Source: Sphingobacteriaceae bacterium (GTDB lineage Bacteria > Bacteroidota > Bacteroidia > B-17B0 > Aurantibacillaceae). Taken from it: a stretch of 64,000 bases of DNA. The stretch covers positions 558,001-622,000 of the forward strand of contig JADJXI010000017.1 of the NCBI GenBank assembly GCA_016715905.1, in the 5' to 3' direction. The notes below the pieces were generated by a model. That model was not told the DNA's origin. It saw only the letters and a list, made by a program, of their open reading frames with translations, and searched no databases. Made by a program: the position numbers and the translations under genes. Positions 8,455-17,155 of the stretch are shown in pieces (positions within the stretch are counted from its first letter, which is position 1; each line of letters opens with the position of its first letter).

Positions 8455-8676
8455 TTGACGATTAATGTGGTTCAGAGTTTTAATGAATCTGAAAAACAAA
8501 GCGTTGAAATCACTATCTTTGATATAACGGGTAAGGAAATTTTAAAGGAGAATAGGTTACTTGATGATGGAGATGAAATTAGAATGAGTCAAAATCTTCT
8601 TAATGGCACTTATCTTGTAAAAGTAAAATTACAGGACGGAAGCACGGATGTACACCGACTTATTATTGATAAATAA
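8455..8676 (+). pseudogene. Orphan T9SS type A sorting-domain fragment
   Basis: A 73-residue open stretch with the typical second half of a T9SS type A domain (VEITIFDITGKEILKE ... LLNGTYLVKVKLQDG ... HRLIIDK). The initial strand with the YPNP motif is missing and there is no signal peptide or passenger, so it cannot work as a secreted protein. It is in the same frame as the TonB receptor that ends at 8406, separated by a single stop. I read it as the 3' remnant of a deleted T9SS cargo gene. It overlaps a potential upstream start (8648) of the next gene. Confidence 0.5.
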
Positions 8677-8702
8677 GATAACTAATAAAATACTTGGCTT
8701 AC

Positions 8703-8731
8703 AAGAGCCAAAGGCTATGCTTTTGGCTCTT
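8703..8731 (+). terminator. Strong hairpin, terminator-like, around the start codon of the next gene
   Basis: Arms 8703-8715 and 8719-8731 pair over 13 bases (one G-U) with a 3-base loop, followed by a T-rich run. The shape fits an intrinsic terminator for whatever gene the sorting-domain fragment belonged to. It also buries the ATG at 8717 of the following gene. Confidence 0.5.
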
Positions 8732-10459
8732 TGTTTAATTATTTCATCTTTCAACGGTCAGGTTAACTATGTCCCAAATCCAAGTTTTGAAACAATAATT
8801 AATTTAGACACAACTCTTTATTTTGACGTTATTTATAAAGCTGTTCCTTGGGATACTTTAAAAGCCGGTGGAGGGGGTGGTAGTATAATTGGGCCACCTT
8901 CCCCAAGTATGATTCCTGTTATGGGATTTCAGACAGCACGGACTGGAAATTTCATGGCAGGAATAAATTATTATAATAGCACTTCATTTTTAAAATGGCG
9001 AAGTTACATTCAGGCACCTCTAACAAAATCGTTAGTATCAAACAAATCTTATTGCGTAACATTTTACGTGAACCTTTTCAATTCGAGTAAATATGCTTCA
9101 GATGAATTAAGTGCTTATTTGGACGATGGTACTATTGCTGCCATTGCTTTTGGTGAGGTTGCGGTTGTTAATCCGCAAATAAAAAGCCCTGTAGGTATTT
9201 TTTTAAGTGATACTTTAAACTGGATGAAAGTTCAAGAAACCTTTATTGCTTCAGGTAATGAGTCCTATATCACGTTAGGAAATTTTAAACCTCAGGCCTT
9301 ATTGACAGCCAGTTTAGTTTATCCAGGTGCATTTAAAGTTGTGGCCGATTATCACGTAGATGACGTATCCGTTATAGAGACAGATCTTGCTGCCTACGCG
9401 GGCAAAGACACAATAATTTGTATAGGTGATAGTGTTTTTATTGGTCGACCTCCTGAAATTGGCTTAGAATGTTTATGGAGCACTTCGGCAAATTCCACAA
9501 CCATTGGTAACGGTGGGGGCTTATGGGTAAAACCAGCCACTACACAAACATATATTGTTACACAAGATGTTTGTGGCTTAATTAAAAAAGATACCGTACA
9601 AGTTCAAGTAAAACCAAAGTATAATGGTTTAGAACCAATACTAAGTTCTAATTCGCCCACTACTTGCCCCAACAATACAATTACGCTTAACATATTAAAT
9701 AATCCACCTGGCACAAATACTTATTCTTGGTTGCCATTAGAAATTTATACTCAAACAAATAATTTTTCTGCACAGGCTCAATTAAATGCCAATACTATTT
9801 TTACCTTAAATATTAATAATAATGGCGAATATACCTTTTGCCCTTTTCAAAAAACTGCAAGCTTAAGCATTTCCGTTCCAATTTATACCAATTCACCAAC
9901 TTTAATCAGTAATTTAAATCCGGTTTGTCCAAATGACACTATTATTTTCTCTTATTTAAATTCTGTTCCGGGCAATTCGGTTAGTTCTGATTGGTTTCCC
10001 AAATCATCCTTTACTTATACAAGTAATTTAATCGCAAAAACATTAACACACATTAATACAAATTATTCGGTAAATATTTCAAGTACTGGCAATGCAAGTA
10101 TTTGTGCTTTTAGTCGTTCATTAAGCATTTCCATAAGCGTGGCTGATACTTGTTTTAAAGAACTTGTTATTCCCAATATTTTTACTCCGAATAATGATAA
10201 TTCAAACGACCAATGGTTAATTAAATTTCCATATGGTTATTCTCTTCAAAATCTTTCCATCTTTGATCGTTGGGGTACGCTCATTTATCATCGAGAAAAT
10301 TTGAATTTTAATAAACAAGGCTATGCTTTGATTGGTTGGGACGGACGAAATACAAGTGGTGAAGAAATAAGCGCAGGGGTTTATTTTTACGTGTTGCAAT
10401 ACACTGGTAGAGCAGGCGTTCAAAAAATTATCAAGGGGAATATTACATTGATGCAGTGA
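8717..10459 (+). CDS. Secreted protein with gliding-motility-type (T9SS type B) C-terminal domain
   Basis: About 580 aa. From ATG 8717 it starts with a signal peptide (MLLALCLIISSFNGQ) followed by VNYVPNPSFE, the usual start of a Bacteroidota adhesin-like domain, then beta-rich modules with two related repeats around CPNNTITLNI and CPNDTIIFSY (roughly residues 310-480). The C-terminus is the CHU_C/type B sorting domain: IPNIFTPNNDNSNDQW, IFDRWGTLIYH, GWDGRNTSGEEISAGVYFY. It should be exported by T9SS and attached to or released from the cell surface. A longer in-frame start exists at ATG 8648. The ATG at 8717 lies in a strong hairpin and no promoter box was found, so expression is doubtful and the gene may be 5'-truncated. 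Confidence 0.75.
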   Translation: MLLALCLIISSFNGQVNYVPNPSFETIINLDTTLYFDVIYKAVPWDTLKAGGGGGSIIGPPSPSMIPVMGFQTARTGNFMAGINYYNSTSFLKWRSYIQAPLTKSLVSNKSYCVTFYVNLFNSSKYASDELSAYLDDGTIAAIAFGEVAVVNPQIKSPVGIFLSDTLNWMKVQETFIASGNESYITLGNFKPQALLTASLVYPGAFKVVADYHVDDVSVIETDLAAYAGKDTIICIGDSVFIGRPPEIGLECLWSTSANSTTIGNGGGLWVKPATTQTYIVTQDVCGLIKKDTVQVQVKPKYNGLEPILSSNSPTTCPNNTITLNILNNPPGTNTYSWLPLEIYTQTNNFSAQAQLNANTIFTLNINNNGEYTFCPFQKTASLSISVPIYTNSPTLISNLNPVCPNDTIIFSYLNSVPGNSVSSDWFPKSSFTYTSNLIAKTLTHINTNYSVNISSTGNASICAFSRSLSISISVADTCFKELVIPNIFTPNNDNSNDQWLIKFPYGYSLQNLSIFDRWGTLIYHRENLNFNKQGYALIGWDGRNTSGEEISAGVYFYVLQYTGRAGVQKIIKGNITLMQ

Positions 10460-10496
10460 GTTAGTTCGTATAGCGTAACGTGGTGACATCGTAGTT

Positions 10497-10594
10497 GTCA
10501 GTTCGAGTAGCGAAATGAAATGAAGCGTATCGAGAACTGAATAGCGTAGCGCTTCTAGATACGTCCCGCTAAATGCGGGACTACTCGAAGTGAC
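10497..10594. repeat. REP/MITE-like element, copy 1
   Basis: 98 bp bounded by 14-bp terminal inverted repeats that match at 13 of 14 positions (GTCAGTTCGAGTAG at 10497-10510; CTACTCGAAGTGAC at 10581-10594). Inside are nested hairpins: GTATCGAGAA / TTCTAGATAC and GTCCCGC-TAAAT-GCGGGAC. No coding capacity. The right 63 bases recur at 10757-10820. Confidence 0.65.
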
Positions 10595-10756
10595 TATGGG
10601 TTTGTCACGCCGAGCCTGTCTGCCGAAATAAAATAAAGGCAGATGATTTTTACCTGCCTGCAGATTAACTGGCCTGCCTCTTGCAAAAATTGTATCGAGG
10701 CGTTTTTGTATTATAACAATTATCATTGTTATTATCCTAATGAAATAATGTGAATT

Positions 10757-10840
10757 GAGAACTGAATGTAGTTAACACTTCTCGATACGTCCCGCTAAAT
10801 GCGGGACTACTCGAAGTGACAGCATGGTCAGGTCGAGTAG
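10757..10840. repeat. REP/MITE-like element, copy 2 (partial) plus an extra terminal repeat
   Basis: 10757-10820 repeats the right part of copy 1, including the identical GTCCCGC/GCGGGAC hairpin and the CTACTCGAAGTGAC end; the left arm is degenerate. Six bases later, 10827-10840 (GTCAGGTCGAGTAG) matches a left-type terminal repeat at 12 of 14 positions, as if a further element had begun here. Confidence 0.55.
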
Positions 10841-11140
10841 AGCAAGAGTATTCGGTATGCTCGTACCGACACGTTTTTTCATCTTTGAATATTTTATCTC
10901 TACAAAAAATTAAATAAAACTCGAACTTATCCCGGCCTCAAAGAAATTCCGTAGTATTTGCCATTTCTATTTTTTAAACGTGGAAATTTCAAGATTTATG
11001 TAGGCGTAAACCTATTTATTGGCATGAAATTTCAGCGAGCCGCGACTTGTCGGAGTGATTGCAGAACGTGACTTCGCGGCGACACAAAAAAATTGAAATG
11101 AGCAAATCAAGGAATTTATTTGTAGCCTTGATTTCTTTTG

Positions 11141-11170
11141 TTTCTTTTCTTTATCAAGAAAGAAAAGAAA
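11141..11170. repeat. Polypyrimidine/polypurine inverted repeat
   Basis: TTTCTTTTCTTT at 11141-11152 and AAAGAAAAGAAA at 11159-11170 form a perfect 12-bp stem with a 6-base loop. A second pair, CTTGAT 11128-11133 with ATCAAG 11153-11158, overlaps it and would compete. It may be a terminator-like or repeat-element structure; no adjacent gene needs it. Confidence 0.4.
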
Positions 11171-11310
11171 TTGCGAAAGCTGATAGCGTCGATGTTGAGT
11201 TGACGATTGGTGTTGATCATTCTTAGCCACATTTTCGGGAATCATGATATCACCGTTCCGACTAAGTAGAATAACCGTTTTAGGATTGTTGGCTAAATGA
11301 GATTATTTCA

Positions 11311-11341
11311 AAAAAAAGCCGAACACTTTGTCCGGCTTTTT
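11311..11341 (-). terminator. Rho-independent terminator of the giant T9SS gene
   Basis: AAAAAGCCG and CGGCTTTTT arms with an inner ACA/TGT pairing form a stem directly after the stop codon of the leftward gene; the T-run on the minus strand makes it a good intrinsic terminator. It could also act in the other direction. Confidence 0.75.
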
Positions 11342-11347
11342 AATAAT

Positions 11348-14300
11348 CTATTCTTTTATGACCTTAATTAGTTTAGAAAAATCTTTTCCGTCACTAATTT
11401 GTAAATTGTAAATTCCATCAGCCAAATGATTTATTTTCATTGTATAATTTTTCTTTTCTTTTGAGAAGGCTTGACTGGAGTCGTGTACTAATTTACCGGT
11501 ATTATCAAATAATTTAATTTCCAATTCCATGGGTTTAAGCGTGTTTATGGTTACATTAATTTCACTACTGCTTGGGTTAGGGTAAATTTTATATTCAGCC
11601 GTTAAATTTCCACTCTGAATAATTCCGGTGCAAGGGTCTACCATGATGTTGATGATGGAAGTATTCGTGCAACCATTTACATCAGTTCCTGTTACCGTAT
11701 AAACAGTTGTAACACTAGGTGAACCGGTTATAGAAGTTCCGGTTTGATTGCCCGGTTGCCAAGTGTAGGTAGATGCCCCACTCGCATTTAAAGTAACGCT
11801 GTGTCCAACACAAATTGTAGTTTCACTCGCGCTTAGATTAATGGTTGGAGGTAAATTCACAATCACGGTTGCGGTTTTATTAGCCGAAACGCAAGAACCT
11901 ACAGCTCCGGTAACTGTATACGTTGTTGTTACCAAAGGACTCACCGAAATTCCCGCTGTTAATGCTCCAGTATTCCAGGTGTAGCTTGAAGCTCCAGTTG
12001 CAATAATATTGGTATTGTTACCCTGACAAATAGATTGTACCGAGTTACTTATAGATACTACCGGAGTAGCCATAACGGTTACCACCTGTGTGCTTAAACT
12101 TCCGGGACCAAATCCGTTACTTGCAATTAAGGAAACGGTGTAAGGCCCGGGATTAGTAAATGTTATATTCGGATTTTGTGAGGAAGGGGTATTAATATTT
12201 ACTCCGCCTCCCGGACTTACACTCCAGCTCCAGGCATTGGGTGTATTATTTGATCCATCCATAAATTGTTTAGCTACTCCTTGACAAATGCTACCATTGA
12301 AATTAAATGAACTGGTTGGTGGAGAATTAGAAGGAACAACATCCACTTCAAACACACCCCTACCATATGTAGCTGCTCTTAAACGAGTAGACAAGGCCGG
12401 TGAAATTTCTAAATCAGAAACCGGCGCGTTTGGTAAGTTTGCATTATATAAAGTCCAGGTTACCGCTAAATTATCAATGTAATAAACACCAACATCCATT
12501 CCAACATATACTCTGCCGTTTGTGCCGGGTTCATAAACAATACAATTAGCCGGAAGATTTGGTAGATTATAAGATATGTTGGTCCAGCTGGTGCCACCAT
12601 TGGTTGATTTAAAAACTTTATTACCTCCGGAGTAACCGCTTAATGTTACATAAATAATATTAGCATTGGTTGGATCAAAACAAACGTTAGTTGGTGCAGC
12701 GCTTCCTACCGGTAAGGTTCCGGTAATGTTTGTCCACGATGAACCGGCATTAGTAGATTTTAAAACCAATGGTGTTCCGTGTAAACAAACTAATACAGAA
12801 TTATTAGATGGGGCAATAGCGAACTCAACTACACGCTGTCCGGTATTTATTCCGGGTAAAGTACCGGATTGAGCCCAACTCCCTCCGGAGTTAGTTGATT
12901 TAAACATTTGCGTTCTTCCGGCATATAAAGTAGCCGCGGTAACCGGATCTTGTTTCCATGGAGCAACCCAGCCTGCATTTCCGCTCATGCCACTGGTACA
13001 AGAACTCCAACTGGCGCCTCCGTTAGTTGAACGTTGAAATTGTCCGCTATAATAAGAAGCGTACATTTTATTGTTATTGGTTCTATCAATAAAGCAATCC
13101 ATTCCGTCTCCGGCCATACTGGCATTATAAGTTCCGTTATTGTAAATATTTGAACCGTTATCCTGGTGACCGGTAATCCAAAGGTTAGGTGAAAGAGTTG
13201 ATAAACCTATCTTATAAATCTGTGCAATATTTCTTGGTGAAGTTAAATCTGTCCATGATGAACCGGTATATTGAAAAATTCCTCCGTCATTTGCGGAATA
13301 CAAAGTTCCTGTTGTGGTATATTCTAATTCGTGATGATCGGCATGTACGTAAGGAGGATTTCCGGTACCAATCCAGCATCCAATAATACTCCAGTTTGTT
13401 CCTCCGTTTGTAGAACGGTAAACATTTACGCCACCGGTAACAATTTCGTTTGCATTTATTGGTGAAGCCGCAAAAGCCAAGTCATACCATCCTTGTCCGT
13501 CGGATCCGGGAGATGAACAGGAATTGGCTAAAACGTTTGGCGAGTTTGCCATTAAGGAAAACGACGTTCCGTTATTGGTAGAACGATAAACGCCTTGTAA
13601 ATTATTTGCTGTGGAAGCGGATAACACATACACATAACTTGCATTTGCAGGAGTAACGGCAATATTCATACGAGTTGAACCGGAAGTAGGAATACCATTA
13701 CTGATTTGTGTAAAACTTGCACCTCCGTTGGTAGACACAGAAAAAGTAGTTCCGGCTGCATAAACGGTATTCGGATCAGTGGGCTTAAATTCTACATCGT
13801 ATGAATTTGAACTGTTGATCTGTGTCCAATTAGTTCCACCATTGGTAGTTCTGTAAACTCCAACATTTGTGGCAGCTAATAAAATCTGTGGATTTGATGG
13901 ATTAATAATTAATCTTCTCATTCTTCTTTGTTGACTAACTGCAAATGTGAGTCCTGTTGTATTCCAGGTAATGCCTCCGTCTAAAGATTTTAATACCCCA
14001 ATGCAATAGGTATCACCTGCATCACCATCACCCGTTGCTAAATATAAAATGTTGGTATTGCTGGGATCTACTACTAAGTCTGAAGCTCCTATAACTGATA
14101 ATGAATTAGTGTTTGTGGTCCAGGTACTACCATTATTGGTGGTTTTCCATAATCCCCCAGCAGGAGCGCCACACCAATAGGTATTGGCAATTGTAGGATG
14201 AAAAGTAATAAAGTTATCTCTGCCTGCTTTTCTCGGAAATCCATTATTAGCTACACCGCTCATTGGACCAAAAGGACCCATCGCTGTCCAGGTTGTAGAA

Positions 14301-14629
14301 GCAGTTAAGTTTTCACCTCCAATTTCATTGTATTTACCGCCACCGCTTTGTGTGTTTGGAAAAGCTTCATTAAAATTCTCCCAGGTTTTGGAAACCAATG
14401 ATAAATTTCCGGAAGGATAAACACGGGGCTCCATAAAAGCTTCCCATCTTTTAAATTGTTTATATCCTTTTCCTTTTTCGGTAATGTCTTTGTCTTTCCA
14501 GTACTCGTTAAACTCTCTTTGAATATCATAAAAATTATGCCCGGGTTCATTCATCATTTCTATCCATCGTTGGGCTAAAATATTTCCTCCAAAGAGCGTA
14601 ATTACTAAAAGAAGTGTGATTTTTTTCAT
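11348..14629 (-). CDS. Giant secreted sortilin/BNR-repeat protein with PKD, Ig-like and T9SS type A domains
   Basis: 1093 aa. Signal peptide MKKITLLLVITLFGGNILAQ is followed by a conserved N-terminal block (YDIQREFNEYWKDKD, FKRWEAFMEPRVYPSGN). Residues about 110-750 hold many sortilin-type BNR repeats (STNGGTNW, GVYRTTNGG, KSTNAGSSW), expected to form beta-propellers. A PKD domain follows (about 775-860), then two Ig-like modules each with ICQG/ICVGH, TYTW and TVTG, and a T9SS type A tail (KIYPNPSSSEINVTI to KLIKVIKE). It is likely exported and surface-attached; the ligand is unknown. It is a full-length paralogue of the protein at 57089-60310. Start is ATG 14629; an intrinsic terminator follows the stop. 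It is divergent from the lipoprotein at 14721. Confidence 0.88.
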   Translation of the reverse strand: MKKITLLLVITLFGGNILAQRWIEMMNEPGHNFYDIQREFNEYWKDKDITEKGKGYKQFKRWEAFMEPRVYPSGNLSLVSKTWENFNEAFPNTQSGGGKYNEIGGENLTASTTWTAMGPFGPMSGVANNGFPRKAGRDNFITFHPTIANTYWCGAPAGGLWKTTNNGSTWTTNTNSLSVIGASDLVVDPSNTNILYLATGDGDAGDTYCIGVLKSLDGGITWNTTGLTFAVSQQRRMRRLIINPSNPQILLAATNVGVYRTTNGGTNWTQINSSNSYDVEFKPTDPNTVYAAGTTFSVSTNGGASFTQISNGIPTSGSTRMNIAVTPANASYVYVLSASTANNLQGVYRSTNNGTSFSLMANSPNVLANSCSSPGSDGQGWYDLAFAASPINANEIVTGGVNVYRSTNGGTNWSIIGCWIGTGNPPYVHADHHELEYTTTGTLYSANDGGIFQYTGSSWTDLTSPRNIAQIYKIGLSTLSPNLWITGHQDNGSNIYNNGTYNASMAGDGMDCFIDRTNNNKMYASYYSGQFQRSTNGGASWSSCTSGMSGNAGWVAPWKQDPVTAATLYAGRTQMFKSTNSGGSWAQSGTLPGINTGQRVVEFAIAPSNNSVLVCLHGTPLVLKSTNAGSSWTNITGTLPVGSAAPTNVCFDPTNANIIYVTLSGYSGGNKVFKSTNGGTSWTNISYNLPNLPANCIVYEPGTNGRVYVGMDVGVYYIDNLAVTWTLYNANLPNAPVSDLEISPALSTRLRAATYGRGVFEVDVVPSNSPPTSSFNFNGSICQGVAKQFMDGSNNTPNAWSWSVSPGGGVNINTPSSQNPNITFTNPGPYTVSLIASNGFGPGSLSTQVVTVMATPVVSISNSVQSICQGNNTNIIATGASSYTWNTGALTAGISVSPLVTTTYTVTGAVGSCVSANKTATVIVNLPPTINLSASETTICVGHSVTLNASGASTYTWQPGNQTGTSITGSPSVTTVYTVTGTDVNGCTNTSIINIMVDPCTGIIQSGNLTAEYKIYPNPSSSEINVTINTLKPMELEIKLFDNTGKLVHDSSQAFSKEKKNYTMKINHLADGIYNLQISDGKDFSKLIKVIKE

Positions 14630-14720
14630 TAGTCAGTATTTTTGTATGTAGTAATATTATAAAATTATTGGTTTAAAATCAAAACTTTAACTATTCAAAT
14701 CTAAACCGTAAATTTAGGCC

Positions 14721-15215
14721 GTGAAAAAACCGCTTATCCCAACTTTTTACCTCTTGTTACTTGTTGTTTTTATTACTTCTTGCGTACAAAAGGGAGAGTT
14801 ACTTGTTCAGGTAAAATACAAACAACCGTATTGTGGCGGCGCACGGCCAACTCCGGAGGTTTTGGCTGAAGCAGAAAAAGAACATAATTATGCCAATGCT
14901 AAATTTATATTGGTTAATACCAATCAAAAAACTTATCCTATATCTACAAATACGGAAGGATTAATTAAAATAAAAATTCCTTACGGAGATTATTCTTTAA
15001 TGGAAGAATGGCGAAATAACAAAAAAATTCCGGGCGACGAAAAGTTAGATAATTTTGACAAAGACTGTTTGGAAAATGAATGGAAAAAAGTGTATTTAAA
15101 ATTTAATTTTTCAAAATCAACTACTTTGCCCTTAAAGCCCGAAATAATAGAACTTACTTGTCCGAACAATTATCCTTGCCTAAAAGTTGATAATCAGATT
15201 CCGCAGCGAGAATAA
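14721..15215 (+). CDS. Lipoprotein, paralogue of the exported protein at 5540
   Basis: 164 aa starting with GTG at 14721. The signal sequence ends in a lipobox (VVFITSC), so the mature protein should be anchored by a lipidated cysteine. The body matches the protein at 5540-6031 along its length, including P-Y-C near the start, the NAKF strand, TEGLIKIKI, SLMEEWR, DCL and the final CPNNYPCLKV. One copy is a lipoprotein and the other is freely exported, which suggests a shared extracytoplasmic role in different locations. It ends 5 bp before the ABC-F gene. No function can be assigned. Confidence 0.65.
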   Translation: MKKPLIPTFYLLLLVVFITSCVQKGELLVQVKYKQPYCGGARPTPEVLAEAEKEHNYANAKFILVNTNQKTYPISTNTEGLIKIKIPYGDYSLMEEWRNNKKIPGDEKLDNFDKDCLENEWKKVYLKFNFSKSTTLPLKPEIIELTCPNNYPCLKVDNQIPQRE

Positions 15216-15220
15216 GCATA

Positions 15221-17149
15221 GTGAACGTACTCTCAATCAATAATCTTTCAAAAGCCTACGGGCAAAAAGTCTTATTTAATAAAATAAGTTTTGGTATAAA
15301 CTATGGTGAAAAGGTGGCGCTGGTTGCCAAAAATGGTTCGGGCAAAACCACACTTTTTAAAATATTAAAAGGACTAGAAATAGCGGATGAGGGGGAGGTG
15401 GTATTCAGAAAAGAAATGAAAGTTGGCTTTTTAGATCAGAATTTCGCTTTTGATGAAACGTTGAGTATTCAACAATTAATAGATACGGCAGATAATAAAT
15501 TTGTGAAAGCTATTCGGAATTATGATTCCGCCATAAAAGAGAGTGAAACTTCATCCAGCGACCAAACAGCCGACAGATTAGAAGAGGCCTTAAATCAAAT
15601 GAATTTGGTAGAGGCCTGGGATTATGAAAAGAACATAGCTGAGATTTTATCGAAATTAGAAATAAGTAACACTGCACAGTTAATAAATACTTTATCCGGC
15701 GGCCAAAAGAAACGAGTAGCGTTAGCCTTGTTATTGATAAATAAACCGGAGTTGATTGTTATGGACGAACCCACTAATCATCTCGATATTGAAATGATTG
15801 AGTGGTTGGAGAATTATTTAGACGATCCTTCATTGAGTATTTTACTGGTTACCCACGACCGTTATTTTTTAGATGAGGTGTGTGAACGAATTATTGAGAT
15901 TGATAATACCGAATTGTTCGAATACAAAGGGAATTTTGATTATTATTTGGAAAAGAAAGCGGAGAGAGAACAAATTAAAAATGCGGAAATAGATAAAGCT
16001 AAAAATTTGTACAGAAGAGAAGTTGTTTGGGTTAGAAAAATGCCAAAAGCCAGAACTGTAAAATCTAAATCACGTGTGGATGCTTTCGCTGAAATAGAAA
16101 AGAAGGCCAGACAGAAAAGAATTGAAAAGAAACTGGAACTTACGCTTAATATGAAGCGAATGGGTTCTAAGGTTGTAGAGCTGCATAACATTACTAAGAA
16201 TTATCCCAACAAAAAAATTATTACAGATCCTTTCACGTATACATTTATTCCGGGTGAAAAGATTGGAGTTGTCGGCAAGAATGGAGTGGGGAAGACCACC
16301 TTATTGAATATTATTCAAGGTAAAGAGGCCGTAGATAGCGGAAGAGTTTCTTTAGGGGATACTATAGAATTTGGACATTATTCACAAGCCGGGATGATGA
16401 TTCCGAATGATAAACGCATAATTGAAATAATAAAAGATATTGCTGAACATATACCGTTAGCAAGTGGTAGTAGTTTGTCTGCTTCGCAATTATTAACCAG
16501 ATTCAATTTTTCGCCGGCGGTTCAATTCAGTTTTGCGCATACGTTAAGTGGAGGAGAAAAAAGGAGACTGTACTTATGTACGATATTAATGAAGAATCCT
16601 AATTTTTTAATTTTAGATGAGCCTACCAATGATTTAGACATACTTACCTTGCAAACCTTAGAAGAATTTCTGGAAGAATTTAAAGGATGTGTGTTGATTG
16701 TATCTCACGATCGTTATTTTATTGATCGCTTGGTTGATCATACTTTTGTTTTGGAAGGAGATGGTGCCATAAAAGATTATCCGGGTAACTACACGGAGTA
16801 CAGAAACTGGAAACAAAAAGTTGCTGATGAAAAGGGTACGGTTAAAATACCTGTTTTAGAAGAATTAGTAGAAGAGCCTGAAAATTCAATTGCAGAAAAA
16901 AGTAAAATTGATAACAAAGTTACAGAACAATCGCCCCCAAAGAAGTTATCTTATAAACTGCAAAAGGAGTTGGATGAATTAGATAAAATTATTCCGCAAT
17001 TAGAAAAACAAAAAAAGGAATTGGAAGAAAAGTTAAGTAAAATGAGCGATGATTACGAGCAAATTCAAAAACTAACGGAGGAATTCCAAAAAGTGAACGA
17101 CGCTCTAGAAGTAAGCAGCATGCGTTGGTTGGAAATTCAGGGAAATTAA
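15221..17149 (+). CDS. ABC-F family ATPase, Uup-like
   Basis: 642 aa cytosolic protein with two ATPase domains and no membrane segment. Walker A motifs are AKNGSGKTT (residues about 36-44) and GKNGVGKTT (about 350); signatures are LSGGQKKR (about 157) and LSGGEKRR (about 445); Walker B motifs VMDEPTNHLD and ILDEPTNDLD follow. The C-terminal 70 residues form a charged coiled coil (KLQKELDELDKIIPQLEKQ), characteristic of the Uup branch. ABC-F proteins act on ribosomes, and Uup is linked to DNA binding and to resolving stalled translation. GTG start 5 bp after the lipoprotein. It converges with the sensor gene at 17156 only 6 bp away. Confidence 0.9.
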   Translation: MNVLSINNLSKAYGQKVLFNKISFGINYGEKVALVAKNGSGKTTLFKILKGLEIADEGEVVFRKEMKVGFLDQNFAFDETLSIQQLIDTADNKFVKAIRNYDSAIKESETSSSDQTADRLEEALNQMNLVEAWDYEKNIAEILSKLEISNTAQLINTLSGGQKKRVALALLLINKPELIVMDEPTNHLDIEMIEWLENYLDDPSLSILLVTHDRYFLDEVCERIIEIDNTELFEYKGNFDYYLEKKAEREQIKNAEIDKAKNLYRREVVWVRKMPKARTVKSKSRVDAFAEIEKKARQKRIEKKLELTLNMKRMGSKVVELHNITKNYPNKKIITDPFTYTFIPGEKIGVVGKNGVGKTTLLNIIQGKEAVDSGRVSLGDTIEFGHYSQAGMMIPNDKRIIEIIKDIAEHIPLASGSSLSASQLLTRFNFSPAVQFSFAHTLSGGEKRRLYLCTILMKNPNFLILDEPTNDLDILTLQTLEEFLEEFKGCVLIVSHDRYFIDRLVDHTFVLEGDGAIKDYPGNYTEYRNWKQKVADEKGTVKIPVLEELVEEPENSIAEKSKIDNKVTEQSPPKKLSYKLQKELDELDKIIPQLEKQKKELEEKLSKMSDDYEQIQKLTEEFQKVNDALEVSSMRWLEIQGN

Positions 17150-17155
17150 TACACG

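Larger units (their letters stand above)
10460..11310. other. Gene-poor stretch with repeats
   Basis: About 850 bases without a credible gene. It holds REP/MITE-like elements (10497-10594 and 10757-10840), a small hairpin with arms TCGGTA and TACCGA (10852-10869), an inverted pair GCCGCGA 11039-11045 / TCGCGGC 11074-11080, and a 12-bp perfect polypyrimidine/polypurine inverted repeat (11141-11152 / 11159-11170). Short open frames here have low-complexity composition and no domain. Confidence 0.6.

Noticed and set aside
10217..10726. Minus-strand open frame of 169 aa
   Set aside because: It lies opposite the type B sorting domain and runs through the repeat elements; composition is irregular and there is no domain.
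11012..11245. Minus-strand open frame of 77 aa
   Set aside because: Covers the polypurine inverted repeat and gives a low-complexity KEKKQKKS-type sequence with no signal or domain; better explained as repeat DNA.
12288..13386. Several short plus-strand frames inside the giant BNR gene
   Set aside because: Antisense shadows of repetitive coding sequence; the long minus-strand protein has clear domains throughout.
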